Below, one piece after another: positions 25,397-34,798 of a DNA stretch of 64,000 nucleotides (positions are counted from its first letter, which is position 1; each line of letters starts with the position of its first letter). The stretch lies in NCBI GenBank assembly GCA_013289955.1, contig JABCYZ010000034.1, positions 1-64,000 on the forward strand, in the 5' to 3' direction. A program made the position numbers and the translations under genes. This DNA is from Acidobacteriota bacterium (lineage in GTDB: Bacteria; Acidobacteriota; Terriglobia; Acidiferrales; UBA7541). The notes beneath the pieces are model-generated. The model worked only from the letters and a program-made list of their open reading frames with translations, made no database searches and was not told the DNA's origin.

Positions 25397-28313
25397 ATGG
25401 AAGCCGGAAATTCTCCGCCGCCTTGCTCCGCTAAAACTCTCCTCCGTGCGCGAAACGGAAATTGCCGACGAACTCGCGCAGCATCTTGAAGATCGCTACC
25501 ACGAACTCCTTGCCAGCGGCCAGTCTGAGGCCGCAGCTTTCCGCATCTCCATCGACGAACTGGAGGGCGAAGACCTGCTCGCGCGAGGGCTGCGGCCTGT
25601 CGAGAGCGATTGGCATCGCGAACCTATTGCGATGGGCAAAGACGGCGACGATTTTTTCTCCGGCATTCTTCAGGACCTTCGCTACGGCATGCGCATGCTG
25701 CGGAGATCGCCGGGATTCACCACCGTCGCCATTCTCACTCTCGCGCTCGGCATCGGCGCCAACACCGCCATCTTTACCTATATTGACGCAGTGCTCTTGC
25801 GCCCCATACCGGTAAAAGACCCGCGGCAACTGGTCGTCTTCAATTGGTCGGCGCATGGCCACCCCGATCTTCACGGCCATAGCGACTACGGCGATTGCGC
25901 GAACCAAGCCGACATCGGCGATTGCTCGTTCTCCGTACCTTTCTTCAAGACCGTGCGCTCGCAAGCTCAAGCATTTTCCGGCATGGCTGCATTCGCTGGT
26001 CCATTCCCCGTCGATCTCAGTGGAAACGGCGCCGCCAGCATGGTTCGCGGCCTCTACGTCTCCGGCGATTTTTTCTCCACTCTCGGCGTCAACACTTTCA
26101 TCGGTCGCCCGCTCGCGCTCTCCGATGATTCGTCCTCCGCGCCCCCCGTCATCGTTTTGAGTTATGCCTATTGGGTCCGCGCCTTCGGTGAGGCTCCATC
26201 CGCCGTTGGCCGGACCGTTCGCCTCGATAGCACTACTGCCACGATTGTCGGCGTCGCCGATCCGAACTTCACCAATCTCACGCCCGGCAAGCCGCTCGAT
26301 TTCTTCATGCCGTTCTCCCTCGCCGATACTGTTCGCGGAAAATGGTACCGCAACCAGGACCGCCTCTCCGACCCGGCCAACTGGTGGGTCGTCATGCTCG
26401 GCCGCCTCAAGCCCGGGGTTTCCACCGTCCAAGCGCAAGTCGCCGCCGCCACAATTTTCCGCAACGAAATGCTTCACGGCGCGCCGCCTTTCTTCAAATC
26501 CGAAGACGCTCCCGCCCTCACTCTTCTTCCCGCGCAAGCTGGCCTCATCGGCGAAACCAGACAGATTGCGCCCGCCCTTTATATCGCCATGATCATCGTC
26601 GCTTTCATTTTGCTCATCGCCTGCGCCAACGTCGCCGGGCTCACACTGGCTCGCTCCGCCGCGCGCCAGAAGGAAATAGCCGTTCGCCTCGCGCTAGGAG
26701 CTGCCCGCGAGCGCCTCGTGCGGCAATTGCTGACGGAAAGCGTTCTTCTCTCTCTCGTTGGTGGCGCGCTCGGAGTTCTCCTTGCTGTCTGGGGCGTCGA
26801 CGCCATTTCCAAATTGCTTTCCAACAGCCCCGGTACGCCCCTGCAGACCATCGTCGCGCCGGATTGGCGCGTCCTCGCCTTTACCATCGCCATCACGTTC
26901 GCGACCGGAATTCTTTTTGGCCTCGCGCCCGCCCTGCGTGGCTCGCGCGTCGACCTGACGCCATCGCTCAAAGAAAATGCCTCTTCTCTCCCCGCCACGG
27001 CAGCGCACGCGGGCCGCCGCTTCCGTCTCGGCGACGCCCTTGTCGTCGCGCAAGTCGCTCTTTCCGTCGTCGTCCTCATCGGCGCGGGACTCCTCGTGCG
27101 AACGCTCCACAATCTCCACAGCATCAATCCTGGTTTCGACCCGCAAAATATCCTGCTCTTCGGCATAGATCCCCACCTCGCTGGCTACACTGACCAGCAA
27201 ACGCAGCAGCTTTACAGCAATTTACAGCAGCGTTTTGCAGCCCTCCCCGGCGTGATTTCCGTCAGCTATTCCGAAGACGCTCTTCTGAGTGGAGGCTGGT
27301 CAGCCGGCAGCGTCCATATCGACAGTGCTCCGGAAAAGGAGTACGCCAATACCGGCAAGCTTGCCGTCGGGCTGAATTTCTTTTCCACCATGCGCATTCC
27401 CATGCTCGCGGGCCGCAACTTCACGTCCGCAGATTTCGCCTCCGCCGCCGCGACCAACGCCGCAGGGAAAGCCCGCGACGCAGCAGCAGAAAAAGCAAAA
27501 GCCTCGCCTTCGGCCTCCACACCTGGTTCACCCACAGCGCTCGATGAGGCCTACCGCCGCTCCGCGCCGGTGCCCCTCATCGTCAACGAGGCATTCGCGC
27601 GTACATATCTCGTGAAACGAAATCCCATCGGCTTGCACATGAGCGACGCGCCGCGCGGCGATGCTGAGGTTCCAGATCCCGGCCCTGGCTACACCATCAT
27701 CGGCGTTTTCGGCGATACGAAGTTCGCACAATTGCGCAGAAAGACTGCGCCGATCATATTTCTTCCGCTCGTGAGCAACGGAACGCACTTCGAACTGCGC
27801 GCCGCCAGTCCCCGAGCCCTCGTGAATAACGTCCGCGAAATCGTTTCAGAAGCTGGAGACAATTTGCCGCTTACCGATGTCCGCACCCAGACGGAGCAGA
27901 TCGACCAAATCCTCTTTCAGGAGCGCCTCATGGCGCGCCTCTCCAGCTTTTTCGGCGCGCTCGCTCTGGTGCTCGCGTGCATCGGACTGTACGGCCTGCT
28001 TTCCTACGAAGTCGCGCGTCGCACCCGTGAACTCGGCATTCGCATGGCGTTGGGCGCGCAGCGTCGCGCTCTGTTGCGCCTCGTCGTCGGCCATGGGATT
28101 TTGCTTGTCCTCATCGGCGCAGCCATCGGAATCGCTGCGGGGCTCGGCGTTACGCGTTTCATTTCCAGCATGCTGTATGGCCTCGACGCGAATGACCCTG
28201 TTACATTTGCGGCCGTCGCCATTCTGCTCACGCTGGTCGCGCTCGGCGCCTGCTATATCCCAGCGCGCCGCGCCATGCGCACTGATCCTATTGTTGCTCT
28301 GCACTACGAGTAA
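25389..28313 (+). CDS. ADOP-type orphan ABC permease (MacB/FtsX family)
   Basis: A 974-residue ADOP. Residues 1-95 form the prefix region (ETEIADELAQHLEDRYHELL), then the membrane helix with MLRRSPGFTTVAILTLALGIG, a periplasmic domain, an FtsX helix bundle at about residues 395-490 (ANVAGLTLARSAARQKEIAVR), the second periplasmic domain, and the C-terminal FtsX domain ending IPARRAMRTDPIVALHYE. The second periplasmic domain carries an Ala/Lys/Ser-rich insert at about residues 690-725 that the paralogs in this window lack. The ATG at 25389 overlaps padR by 8 bases. No ATPase gene is near. Transport substrate unknown. Confidence 0.93.
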   Translation: MPEWKPEILRRLAPLKLSSVRETEIADELAQHLEDRYHELLASGQSEAAAFRISIDELEGEDLLARGLRPVESDWHREPIAMGKDGDDFFSGILQDLRYGMRMLRRSPGFTTVAILTLALGIGANTAIFTYIDAVLLRPIPVKDPRQLVVFNWSAHGHPDLHGHSDYGDCANQADIGDCSFSVPFFKTVRSQAQAFSGMAAFAGPFPVDLSGNGAASMVRGLYVSGDFFSTLGVNTFIGRPLALSDDSSSAPPVIVLSYAYWVRAFGEAPSAVGRTVRLDSTTATIVGVADPNFTNLTPGKPLDFFMPFSLADTVRGKWYRNQDRLSDPANWWVVMLGRLKPGVSTVQAQVAAATIFRNEMLHGAPPFFKSEDAPALTLLPAQAGLIGETRQIAPALYIAMIIVAFILLIACANVAGLTLARSAARQKEIAVRLALGAARERLVRQLLTESVLLSLVGGALGVLLAVWGVDAISKLLSNSPGTPLQTIVAPDWRVLAFTIAITFATGILFGLAPALRGSRVDLTPSLKENASSLPATAAHAGRRFRLGDALVVAQVALSVVVLIGAGLLVRTLHNLHSINPGFDPQNILLFGIDPHLAGYTDQQTQQLYSNLQQRFAALPGVISVSYSEDALLSGGWSAGSVHIDSAPEKEYANTGKLAVGLNFFSTMRIPMLAGRNFTSADFASAAATNAAGKARDAAAEKAKASPSASTPGSPTALDEAYRRSAPVPLIVNEAFARTYLVKRNPIGLHMSDAPRGDAEVPDPGPGYTIIGVFGDTKFAQLRRKTAPIIFLPLVSNGTHFELRAASPRALVNNVREIVSEAGDNLPLTDVRTQTEQIDQILFQERLMARLSSFFGALALVLACIGLYGLLSYEVARRTRELGIRMALGAQRRALLRLVVGHGILLVLIGAAIGIAAGLGVTRFISSMLYGLDANDPVTFAAVAILLTLVALGACYIPARRAMRTDPIVALHYE

Positions 28314-28405
28314 GCGCTAGGAGGCTGAAAATTCACAATGCGGGCTACGGTCACGCTATCGACGAATCCGCTTTCCGGTGGGGCGCTTCCGGGCAGGCAA
28401 ACGAT

Positions 28406-28852
28406 TCAAGGGATCAGCCGGGCGGTCTTGCCGATCTGCACTGCCTGGGTGCGCCGTTTGGCGCCCAGCTTGTCAAACAGCCGGCTTGAATGGGTCTTCA
28501 CGGTGTTTTCGCTGACGAATAGCCGCCCGGCGATCTCCCGGTTGCTCAACCCGCTAGCGATGAGCCCGAGAATCTCCAGCTCGCGGCGCGTGATGCCCAG
28601 GCCCTCTCGTTTTCTCTCGTCCGGGACGAACGGTTCCGCGGCCGGGACAGGGACTTCCTTCACAACAATCCTCTGCCGCGTTCCCGTTAGCTTGAGGCCC
28701 AGCCAGATACCAAGAACGGCGAAGGTCGCCGCGGTCAGTCCTCCGTAGATTTCGATCGAATGTTCGATTACCAGGAATCGATACTCAGTCCACTTCAGTA
28801 CGGCAATCAAGATGCCGCCGATTAATCCGTAGATGAGCACGTGCCGTTTCAT
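28406..28852 (-). CDS. Membrane-anchored LuxR-type regulator
   Basis: A 148-residue protein with two N-terminal membrane helices (about residues 5-22 and 36-55), a short linker, and a LuxR/FixJ-type DNA-binding domain at residues 86-143 (ITRRELEILGLIASGLSNREIAGRL is split here by the turn, then VSENTVKTH and LFDKLGAKRRTQAV). No receiver domain is present. It would bind DNA while tied to the inner membrane, so it may be released or may respond to membrane state. I recall similar short proteins in Acidobacteriota and Bacteroidota. It is convergent with the ADOP gene and stands alone. Confidence 0.88.
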   Translation of the reverse strand: MKRHVLIYGLIGGILIAVLKWTEYRFLVIEHSIEIYGGLTAATFAVLGIWLGLKLTGTRQRIVVKEVPVPAAEPFVPDERKREGLGITRRELEILGLIASGLSNREIAGRLFVSENTVKTHSSRLFDKLGAKRRTQAVQIGKTARLIP

Positions 28853-29084
28853 AAGTTCCGGAGGAAAGGATTCAGGCCAAGATCATCGCGCCCGTGGTGC
28901 TGTCGATCCTACTACTTAAGGGAATTTCAAGCCTTGACCAATTTTGCCTGAGTTAGAGGCTGTCCGGTAGTTTTTCCGGGCCGGAAATCCGCTTTCTGGG
29001 TCATGACCACCGCTTTTCCAGAGCTTGATGGCGTGACTTCCTCCCGCTCATCCAGTGTTGTACTCTATTTTTTGAGGTGATGAA

Positions 29085-29564
29085 ATGCCCAGAAAGTACA
29101 CTCTGTTGATTAATGGGCAGTCTTTCTCTGTCGATGTGGAACCGGACGAAAAGCTGCTCTCGGTTCTCAGAGATGAACTCGACTTGACCGGTACGAAATA
29201 TGGCTGTGGCGAAGGCCAATGCGGGGCCTGCACTGTTCTGATCGACGGCCGCGCCCAACGTTCGTGCATCACGCCCATCTCGGCCGCCTCTGGCAAGTCC
29301 ATCACCACAGTGGAGGGACTCGCAAAAGAAGATCGGCTTCATCCTGTTCAACAGGCCTTCCTGGACGAAGAAGCCATGCAGTGCGCGTACTGCACTTCCG
29401 GCATGATCATGTCCGCCGTGTCGTTGCTCAATCAAAAACAGGATCCGTCGAACGCCGAAATTCTTCAATTCATGCAGGGGAATATCTGCCGTTGTGGAAC
29501 CTACCCACGAATTGTGGCGGCGATCCGCAGAGCTAGCGGCGCAATGAAGGAGTCTCGCCCATGA
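29085..29564 (+). CDS. Molybdenum hydroxylase [2Fe-2S] small subunit
   Basis: A 159-residue protein with two [2Fe-2S] clusters of the xanthine oxidase family. The plant-ferredoxin-type cluster uses Cys41, Cys46, Cys49 and Cys61 (C-x4-C-x2-C-x11-C); the second uses Cys100, Cys103, Cys135 and Cys137 (CxxC and CRC). It passes electrons from the molybdopterin subunit to an acceptor, and is most like the small subunit of isoquinoline 1-oxidoreductase or aldehyde oxidoreductases. Its stop overlaps the next gene start by four bases. The substrate is not predictable. No FAD subunit is present, as expected for this two-subunit type. Confidence 0.93.
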   Translation: MPRKYTLLINGQSFSVDVEPDEKLLSVLRDELDLTGTKYGCGEGQCGACTVLIDGRAQRSCITPISAASGKSITTVEGLAKEDRLHPVQQAFLDEEAMQCAYCTSGMIMSAVSLLNQKQDPSNAEILQFMQGNICRCGTYPRIVAAIRRASGAMKESRP

Positions 29565-31732
29565 GCCCCGATAGGCAATCCACCACCGCCGTAGAACCTG
29601 AACGGTATGAGCTGCGCTCTCCTTCTTACGTCCGTTTTGAATCCAATCGGCGCGGTTTTCTCAAGTTCCTTGGCTCCGGCGTCGTCGTGGTGTGCGCTGC
29701 GCCGCGAACGGCTGGCTCGCAGGAATCCGGCAGAAGCCGGCGAGACAGCGAAGACGATCTTCCCCGGGAACTGGATGCGTGGCTGCACATAGATCCAAGC
29801 GGAGGAATCACGGCCTTCACCGGGAAAGTGGAAGTCGGCCAAAACATCCGCACTTCACTCTCTCAGGCCATCTCCGAAGAACTGCATGTGCCGCCCGCGT
29901 CTATTCAACTGGTCATGGGCGACACGCGGCTCGTGCCTTTCGACATGGGCACATTTGGCAGCCGCACGACGCCGACCATGAACCTGCAACTGCGCCGCGT
30001 TTCCGCGGCCGCTCGCGACGCGCTCATCGCCATCGCTGCAAAGAAATGGAACGTTGATCCGGCGAGTTTGACTGCCGAAAACGGCAGGATTGTTGACACC
30101 TCCTCGACCCGCTCGGCAACCTATTCTGAGCTCGTCAAAGGCCAGCAAATCACCGAACTCCTCCCTTCGGAAGATCCGCTTATACCCGCAACGCAGTGGA
30201 AAATTGCGGGGCGCACGCTCCCAAAGGTAGATGGCCGCGACTTTGTCACGGGGAAGCACCGCTATCCCTCCGACTACAAATTGCCCGGTATGCTTTTTGG
30301 CAAGATCGTACGTCCGAAATCCTTCAATGCGACCTTGATCTCCGCCGACATCCGGGAAGCGGAGTCTCTGCCAGGCGTCACCGTCGTTCGCGACGGGAAT
30401 TTCCTGGGTGTTGCGGCCGAGACGTCCGTGCTAGCAGCAAGAGCTGCGGCTTCGGTCCGCGCTGAATGGAAGTCCGACCCCCAACCCTCAAATGGAGAGC
30501 TTTTCGACTATCTCAAGAAGAACCGGGTTCCTAAAGACCGGGATGACGGTTCGGTCCACGAAATTGGCAACGTCAAGGAGGCTTTCTCGTCGACCGAGCA
30601 TCGCCTGAATTCCACCTATCAGATCCAATACATTGCGCACGCTCCGCTGGAGCCGCGCGCCGCCGTTGCACAGTGGGATGAGGATCATCTTACTGTCTGG
30701 ACCGGCACACAGCGCCCCTTCGGCGTCCGCAGCGAACTGGCCACGGCTTTCCATCTTCCGGAGGAAAAGATCCGCGTCCAGATGCCCGATATGGGATCCG
30801 GTTATGGCGGCAAGCACACCGGCGACGCCGCACTGGAAGCTGCGCGTCTCGCACGTGCCGCCAAGCGTCCCGTGAAGGTGGTTTGGACACGCGAAGAGGA
30901 GTTCACCTGGGCTTACTTTCGGCCGGCCGGGGTAATTGAGGTTTCCTGTGCGGCAAACGGGGATGGAAAAATCACGGCATGGGAATTCCGCAACTACAAT
31001 TCCGGAACCGCAGGTATCCGCACCTATTACGACATTCCGAATCAGCGGATCGAGTTCGTTCCCGTCGATTCGCCGCTTCGCCAGGGTTCCTACCGGGGAC
31101 TCGCCGCGACCGCCAATCATTTTGCACGTGAAGTGCAGATGGATGAGATGGCTGCATTTCTCAAAATGGATCCGCTGGAGTTTCGGCTAAAGAATTTGAA
31201 GGATGATCGGCTGCGGGCGGTTTTTCAGGAGGGAGCGAAAAAGTTTGGCTGGGAAAAGAAAAAACCATCGAACGGCGTCGGATTCGGCATGGGCGGCGGT
31301 TATGAGAAGCTCGGCTACGTCGCTACGTTTGCCGAAGTATTTGTGGACAGTGGCACGGGCACCGTAACTGTCCAGCGTATAGTGACGGCATTTGAGTGTG
31401 GCGCGATCGTCAATCCAGACGGACTGCGTAGCCAGGTGGAGGGCGCGAATATTATGGGAATTGGTGGTGCGTTGTTTGAAGCCATCCAGTTTCAGGATGG
31501 GCGCATTCTCAATCCCCATTTCGCTCAATACCGCGTGCCGAGATTCAAGGACGTCCCGAAGATCGAGACGGTGCTTCTTGACCGGAAGGATCTTCCCTCC
31601 GTAGGAGCCGGTGAAGCGCCAATCGTGGGAATTGCGCCGGCAATTGGGAATGCAATCTTTCAGGCAACCGGCCAGCGTTTGCGTAGCCTGCCTCTCGCAC
31701 CCGATGGATTGAAGGCGACCGTGAAATCGTAG
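29561..31732 (+). CDS. Molybdopterin-binding oxidoreductase large subunit (IorB-like)
   Basis: A 723-residue catalytic subunit. An N-terminal twin-arginine signal (RRGFLKFLGSG, near residue 27) indicates folded export through Tat with its small partner. The aldehyde oxidase/xanthine dehydrogenase domains are recognised by GSGYGGKHTGDAALEAARLA near residue 410 and GAGEAPIVGIAPAIGNAIF near the C-terminus, where the Glu of GAGEAP corresponds to the active-site Glu of the family. It probably oxidises an aldehyde or N-heterocycle in the periplasm using water as oxygen source. Start ATG overlaps the small-subunit gene, so 1:1 translation is likely. Confidence 0.92.
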   Translation: MSPDRQSTTAVEPERYELRSPSYVRFESNRRGFLKFLGSGVVVVCAAPRTAGSQESGRSRRDSEDDLPRELDAWLHIDPSGGITAFTGKVEVGQNIRTSLSQAISEELHVPPASIQLVMGDTRLVPFDMGTFGSRTTPTMNLQLRRVSAAARDALIAIAAKKWNVDPASLTAENGRIVDTSSTRSATYSELVKGQQITELLPSEDPLIPATQWKIAGRTLPKVDGRDFVTGKHRYPSDYKLPGMLFGKIVRPKSFNATLISADIREAESLPGVTVVRDGNFLGVAAETSVLAARAAASVRAEWKSDPQPSNGELFDYLKKNRVPKDRDDGSVHEIGNVKEAFSSTEHRLNSTYQIQYIAHAPLEPRAAVAQWDEDHLTVWTGTQRPFGVRSELATAFHLPEEKIRVQMPDMGSGYGGKHTGDAALEAARLARAAKRPVKVVWTREEEFTWAYFRPAGVIEVSCAANGDGKITAWEFRNYNSGTAGIRTYYDIPNQRIEFVPVDSPLRQGSYRGLAATANHFAREVQMDEMAAFLKMDPLEFRLKNLKDDRLRAVFQEGAKKFGWEKKKPSNGVGFGMGGGYEKLGYVATFAEVFVDSGTGTVTVQRIVTAFECGAIVNPDGLRSQVEGANIMGIGGALFEAIQFQDGRILNPHFAQYRVPRFKDVPKIETVLLDRKDLPSVGAGEAPIVGIAPAIGNAIFQATGQRLRSLPLAPDGLKATVKS

Positions 31733-31761
31733 GCGATTCACGGATTCGGACCATGGACACC

Positions 31762-31801
31762 CCGGCCTCCCGCAGTCTTGGCCGGTCGAAGCGTAATTTT
31801 T
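31762..31801 (+). terminator. Possible terminator after the molybdenum hydroxylase genes
   Basis: CCGGCC (31762-31767) and GGCCGG (31780-31785) pair around a 12-base loop, with a short T run at 31797-31801. It lies between convergent genes. The stem is short and the T run is displaced, so this is tentative. Confidence 0.35.
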
Positions 31802-31811
31802 GACCGGAGGC

Positions 31812-32444
31812 TCAGGGCTGGACGATGCCATTACGAACGGCATAGAGCACAAGGCTCGCTGTCTCGTGAATATCCAGCTTCTGCATAAGTCTCGTGCGAT
31901 GAGATTCAGCTGTTTTCACCCGGATGCCAAGCAAAGAGGCGACATCTTTGGTGGATTTCCCCTCAGCGATCAGTTGGAGTACTTGTCTCTCCCGTAGCGT
32001 CAGCGGGTTCTTCGATTTCTCCGACTTGGTCTGGTACGCCTCCACAACGGCACCAGACACACCGGGGCTCAGATAGACCTGGCCGCGCGAAACCTTCCGG
32101 ATGGCCAGCAGTAAATCGCTGGCAACCTGGTTTTTCAGCACGTACCCCTTCACGCCTGCCTCCAGTGCCTCGCGGATATACTGACCTTCGTCATGTTGTG
32201 TGAGCAGAATGACCTTGGTCTTTGGAGAAGAACGGTTCAGTTCGTAAGCGGCATTCAATCCGTTTAGGGTGGGCATGCTGATATCCATCACGGCGATATC
32301 GGGTTCGAGTGACTGCACATGACGAACAGCTTCTTGCCCATCGGACGCTTCCGCAACCACTTGAAATCCTTCGCGCTCGAGCAAGGACTTCAGCCCCTGG
32401 CGCACGAGGACATGGTCGTCAGCTAACACGATGCGAATTGGCAT
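31812..32444 (-). CDS. NarL/FixJ-type response regulator
   Basis: A 210-residue regulator: receiver domain (residues 1-120) with acidic pair Asp9-Asp10, phospho-acceptor Asp54 in AVMDISMP, Thr/Ser at LLTQHD and Lys in YVLKNQ; then a LuxR-type helix-turn-helix at about 145-205 (LTLRERQVLQLIAEGKSTKDV). It overlaps the histidine kinase gene upstream by 26 bases and should be its partner. It is the last gene of the stressosome operon and the likely transcriptional output. Target genes are not evident from the sequence. Confidence 0.94.
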   Translation of the reverse strand: MPIRIVLADDHVLVRQGLKSLLEREGFQVVAEASDGQEAVRHVQSLEPDIAVMDISMPTLNGLNAAYELNRSSPKTKVILLTQHDEGQYIREALEAGVKGYVLKNQVASDLLLAIRKVSRGQVYLSPGVSGAVVEAYQTKSEKSKNPLTLRERQVLQLIAEGKSTKDVASLLGIRVKTAESHRTRLMQKLDIHETASLVLYAVRNGIVQP

Positions 32445-33396
32445 TTTGAGTCTCCGCTGGCAGCTGAATCAGGAGTCTGGTTCCCCTTCCTCGCGCCGAT
32501 TCAATCGACAGTGTTCCTCCAATTCCGTTCAGGCGTTCCTGCATGGCAATCAATCCCAGGCCTCTTCGCTTCCCATCCGATTGTACCGCCTGTACGTCAA
32601 AGCCTACGCCATCGTCTTCTATCGAGCAGCAAAATATTCGATTCTTTCGGCCGATCCGAATCCAGACGCGGCTCGCTTTGGAATGTCTCGCCGCGTTGGT
32701 CAGCGCTTCCTGAACGATGCGATAGAGGGCTATTTCAACGGGACCGGGCAGCCTTCCCGCAACCGTCGTTTTGATCTGAATCCTGAGATTGGCGCGTTTT
32801 GAAACTCCTTCCGCCAGGAAGCGAATCGCCGGAATCCAGCCAAGGTCGTCCAAGACCGTGGGGCGAAGTTCATGCGAGTAACGCCGCAACTGTTTTTCAA
32901 CCTGGTTCAGCAATTCTTCGATCCGTCCGACCTTTTCTTTTTGCGGTTTCGGCAATTCGCGCGCGACATCTGCCAGCGCAAGATGGACCGCCACGAGAAT
33001 TTGCCCGGCCTCGTCGTGCACAGCATAGGCGATGCGCTTGATCTCCTCTTCCAGCGTCTCGTTGAGCTGCCGCAGAGCCGCGATGGCATCCTGAACTCCG
33101 CGGTGTGCCATTTCATAGGGAGAGAGGGTTTCGGCAAGAAATTCGGCAGCCGCTGCCAGTAATTTCTGGTGGCGCGCCCCTCCCTTCAGACCAGCAAGCC
33201 TTCCGTGGAGAGCCCGATGATGCAGGGAAGCGATCTCCATGAGGCTCTTTTTCTCGTTTATGGCGCGACGCCCCAGCCCGTACGCGCGACCCAACGCGGC
33301 TTCGCCGCCACGCTGTGTGTATTCAGCAAACGCCGCACCATGTTCTTCTTCAAAAGGCGCCTGCCGCTTCGTCTTCCGTTTGGTTGCTGTTTTCAC
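32419..33396 (-). CDS. Histidine kinase with RsbU-type N-terminal domain
   Basis: A 325-residue soluble kinase starting at GTG 33396, which overlaps the rsbX stop by four bases. Residues about 15-105 resemble the N-terminal domain of the RsbU phosphatase, the part that binds RsbT: FAEYTQRGGEAALGRAYGLG, IASLHHRAL and FLAETLSPYEMAH fit it. The kinase part is of the HisKA_3 class: His127 in RIAYAVHDEAGQI, N box QEALTNAARHS, G boxes DDGVGFD and RGLGL. No membrane segment is present. In Bacillus, free RsbT activates RsbU through this N-terminal domain; here the same domain probably lets RsbT switch on a kinase. The partner regulator follows directly. The domain assignment is from pattern matching and the signalling role is inference. 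Confidence 0.88.
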   Translation of the reverse strand: MKTATKRKTKRQAPFEEEHGAAFAEYTQRGGEAALGRAYGLGRRAINEKKSLMEIASLHHRALHGRLAGLKGGARHQKLLAAAAEFLAETLSPYEMAHRGVQDAIAALRQLNETLEEEIKRIAYAVHDEAGQILVAVHLALADVARELPKPQKEKVGRIEELLNQVEKQLRRYSHELRPTVLDDLGWIPAIRFLAEGVSKRANLRIQIKTTVAGRLPGPVEIALYRIVQEALTNAARHSKASRVWIRIGRKNRIFCCSIEDDGVGFDVQAVQSDGKRRGLGLIAMQERLNGIGGTLSIESARGRGTRLLIQLPAETQNANSHRVS

Positions 33397-34010
33397 GCAC
33401 GAACCCCGGTTAATCGCGCGACCAAAACCAGCGCGTCGTCGTTCCCTCGGCCATGCTGTTTGAGAATCTTGTCAGCGGCCCGTTGCGGGGACTCCAGGGC
33501 GGAAAGACCTTCGACAAATTCCCCTCGAATCCCGTCGGTGACGAATACCAGAGTATCTCCCTTCGCAATCGGAAGCACGGCGGCTTGCAGGGCAGGCAAT
33601 TGCGAACCGACAACGCCGCCACGCAAGAGCAGCACCTCCGCGACGCTTCCTTTCTGAGCCCCGGCGCGCATCAAAACTCCTTGAACATTTCCGACACCAA
33701 GCCAGGTCATCATGCCATGTTCCGGATCGATCGAAGCAAGGCTCAGCACCACGCCGCGCGTCGAGCGCAGACCTTCGTGGCAACGCTCTACTAGCGAAAT
33801 CACCGGTTCTTCCGCATTCCCTTTGAGAATGGCAACGGCAGCCTCTGCGGCGTTGGCGGCTTCCGCTCCATGCCCGATTCCATCCATCGCCGCGATCAGA
33901 ATTCCTTTTCCCCCGCAACAAATCACATGGCGATCGCCGGATTCACCCTGGCCAGGGAGAATAAAGTTCGCGACCCCGTACTCCACCAACGGCACGTCTA
34001 TTGTTTCCAT
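33393..34010 (-). CDS. rsbX: RsbX-like PP2C phosphatase of the stressosome
   Basis: A 205-residue single-domain PP2C-type phosphatase. Metal-binding landmarks are Asp43 in AAMDGIGHG and the Asp residues in VFVTDGI and GNDDALVL. In Bacillus RsbX removes the phosphates that RsbT puts on RsbR and RsbS and so resets the stressosome. Its start lies inside the end of rsbT (13-base overlap) and its end overlaps the kinase gene, in line with the canonical rsbR-S-T-X order. It lacks the N-terminal RsbU domain, which is instead on the neighbouring kinase. Confidence 0.9.
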   Translation of the reverse strand: METIDVPLVEYGVANFILPGQGESGDRHVICCGGKGILIAAMDGIGHGAEAANAAEAAVAILKGNAEEPVISLVERCHEGLRSTRGVVLSLASIDPEHGMMTWLGVGNVQGVLMRAGAQKGSVAEVLLLRGGVVGSQLPALQAAVLPIAKGDTLVFVTDGIRGEFVEGLSALESPQRAADKILKQHGRGNDDALVLVARLTGVRA

Positions 34011-34402
34011 TTTTTCACCGTCACGATCGTCCCGTGGCCTGGTTCGGAGGCAATTTCAAACTCGTCCATCAGCCGGCGTACCCCAGGCAGGCCAAGTCCA
34101 AGGCTTCCCGAGGTCGAGAAACCGTCTCGCATGGCCTGACGAATATCCCGGATTCCAGGACCGCTATCGGAAGCGATGATTGAGATGCCCTGGCGGTTCG
34201 AGGCATGGACCATTTTCAGGCTGATTTTGCCCCTTCGGGCATAGGACAGGATATTTCTGGCCAGTTCCGAGATTGCTGTGGCGATGAGGGTAGCATCGCC
34301 TGACGAAAACCCAAGTTCTACCGCCATAGCCCGACCCTTTTGGCGGGCCAACACGATATCTTGGTCGGAGCTGATGGCCACCTCGACTTCTTCTGCCGGC
34401 AC
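33998..34402 (-). CDS. rsbT: RsbT serine/threonine kinase, stressosome switch protein
   Basis: A 134-residue GHKL-type kinase starting at GTG 34402 with AAGGTGA upstream. The ATP site is complete: Glu46 and Asn50 in SELARNILSYA, Asp79 in SDSGPGI, and the lid SGSLGLGLPGV. In stressosomes RsbT is held by RsbR/RsbS, phosphorylates RsbS and RsbR on stress, and is then free to bind its target through an RsbU-type domain. Here that target is probably the histidine kinase two genes downstream. rsbS ends 12 bases upstream. Confidence 0.93.
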   Translation of the reverse strand: MPAEEVEVAISSDQDIVLARQKGRAMAVELGFSSGDATLIATAISELARNILSYARRGKISLKMVHASNRQGISIIASDSGPGIRDIRQAMRDGFSTSGSLGLGLPGVRRLMDEFEIASEPGHGTIVTVKKWKQ

Positions 34403-34414
34403 TGTGGCTCACCT

Positions 34415-34777
34415 TCAGTTCGTGGTCTTGAATTTCTCGTTCAAGTACGCGAGACCTTCTTCGAGGTCCAGGGCTGTGGCGACTCCTTCTAGTGTTAGAC
34501 CGAGTTGCACCATGGCAAAGGCCACCTCCGGCTGAATTCCCACAATGACCGTTTCCGCGCCTCGCAGCCGGATCATGTGCGCAATCTCCCGGAGCGTTCG
34601 TGACGCGAACGAGTCCATCACGTCCATCGCCGTAACGTCCACGATAACGGCACGAGACCGAAATTTGACAACTTGCCGGACCAGGCCCATGCGCAAGTGG
34701 TTGAGATCTGCGTCCGAGAGGGCCGCCTGGAAGGTGGCAATCAGCACCTCTCCCTGTTTCAGAATGGGGACTTCCAC
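34415..34777 (-). CDS. rsbS: RsbS, STAS-domain stressosome core protein
   Basis: A 120-residue single STAS domain. The sequence MDVMDSFASR places a Ser at residue 56 that matches the phosphorylated Ser59 of Bacillus RsbS; the following IRLRGAETVIVGIQPEVAF is typical of RsbS. It forms the stressosome shell with RsbR and captures RsbT until phosphorylated. It lies 21 bases downstream of rsbR and 12 bases upstream of rsbT. Confidence 0.94.
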   Translation of the reverse strand: MEVPILKQGEVLIATFQAALSDADLNHLRMGLVRQVVKFRSRAVIVDVTAMDVMDSFASRTLREIAHMIRLRGAETVIVGIQPEVAFAMVQLGLTLEGVATALDLEEGLAYLNEKFKTTN

Positions 34778-34798
34778 GTAGCCTATCCTCCCGATCCT

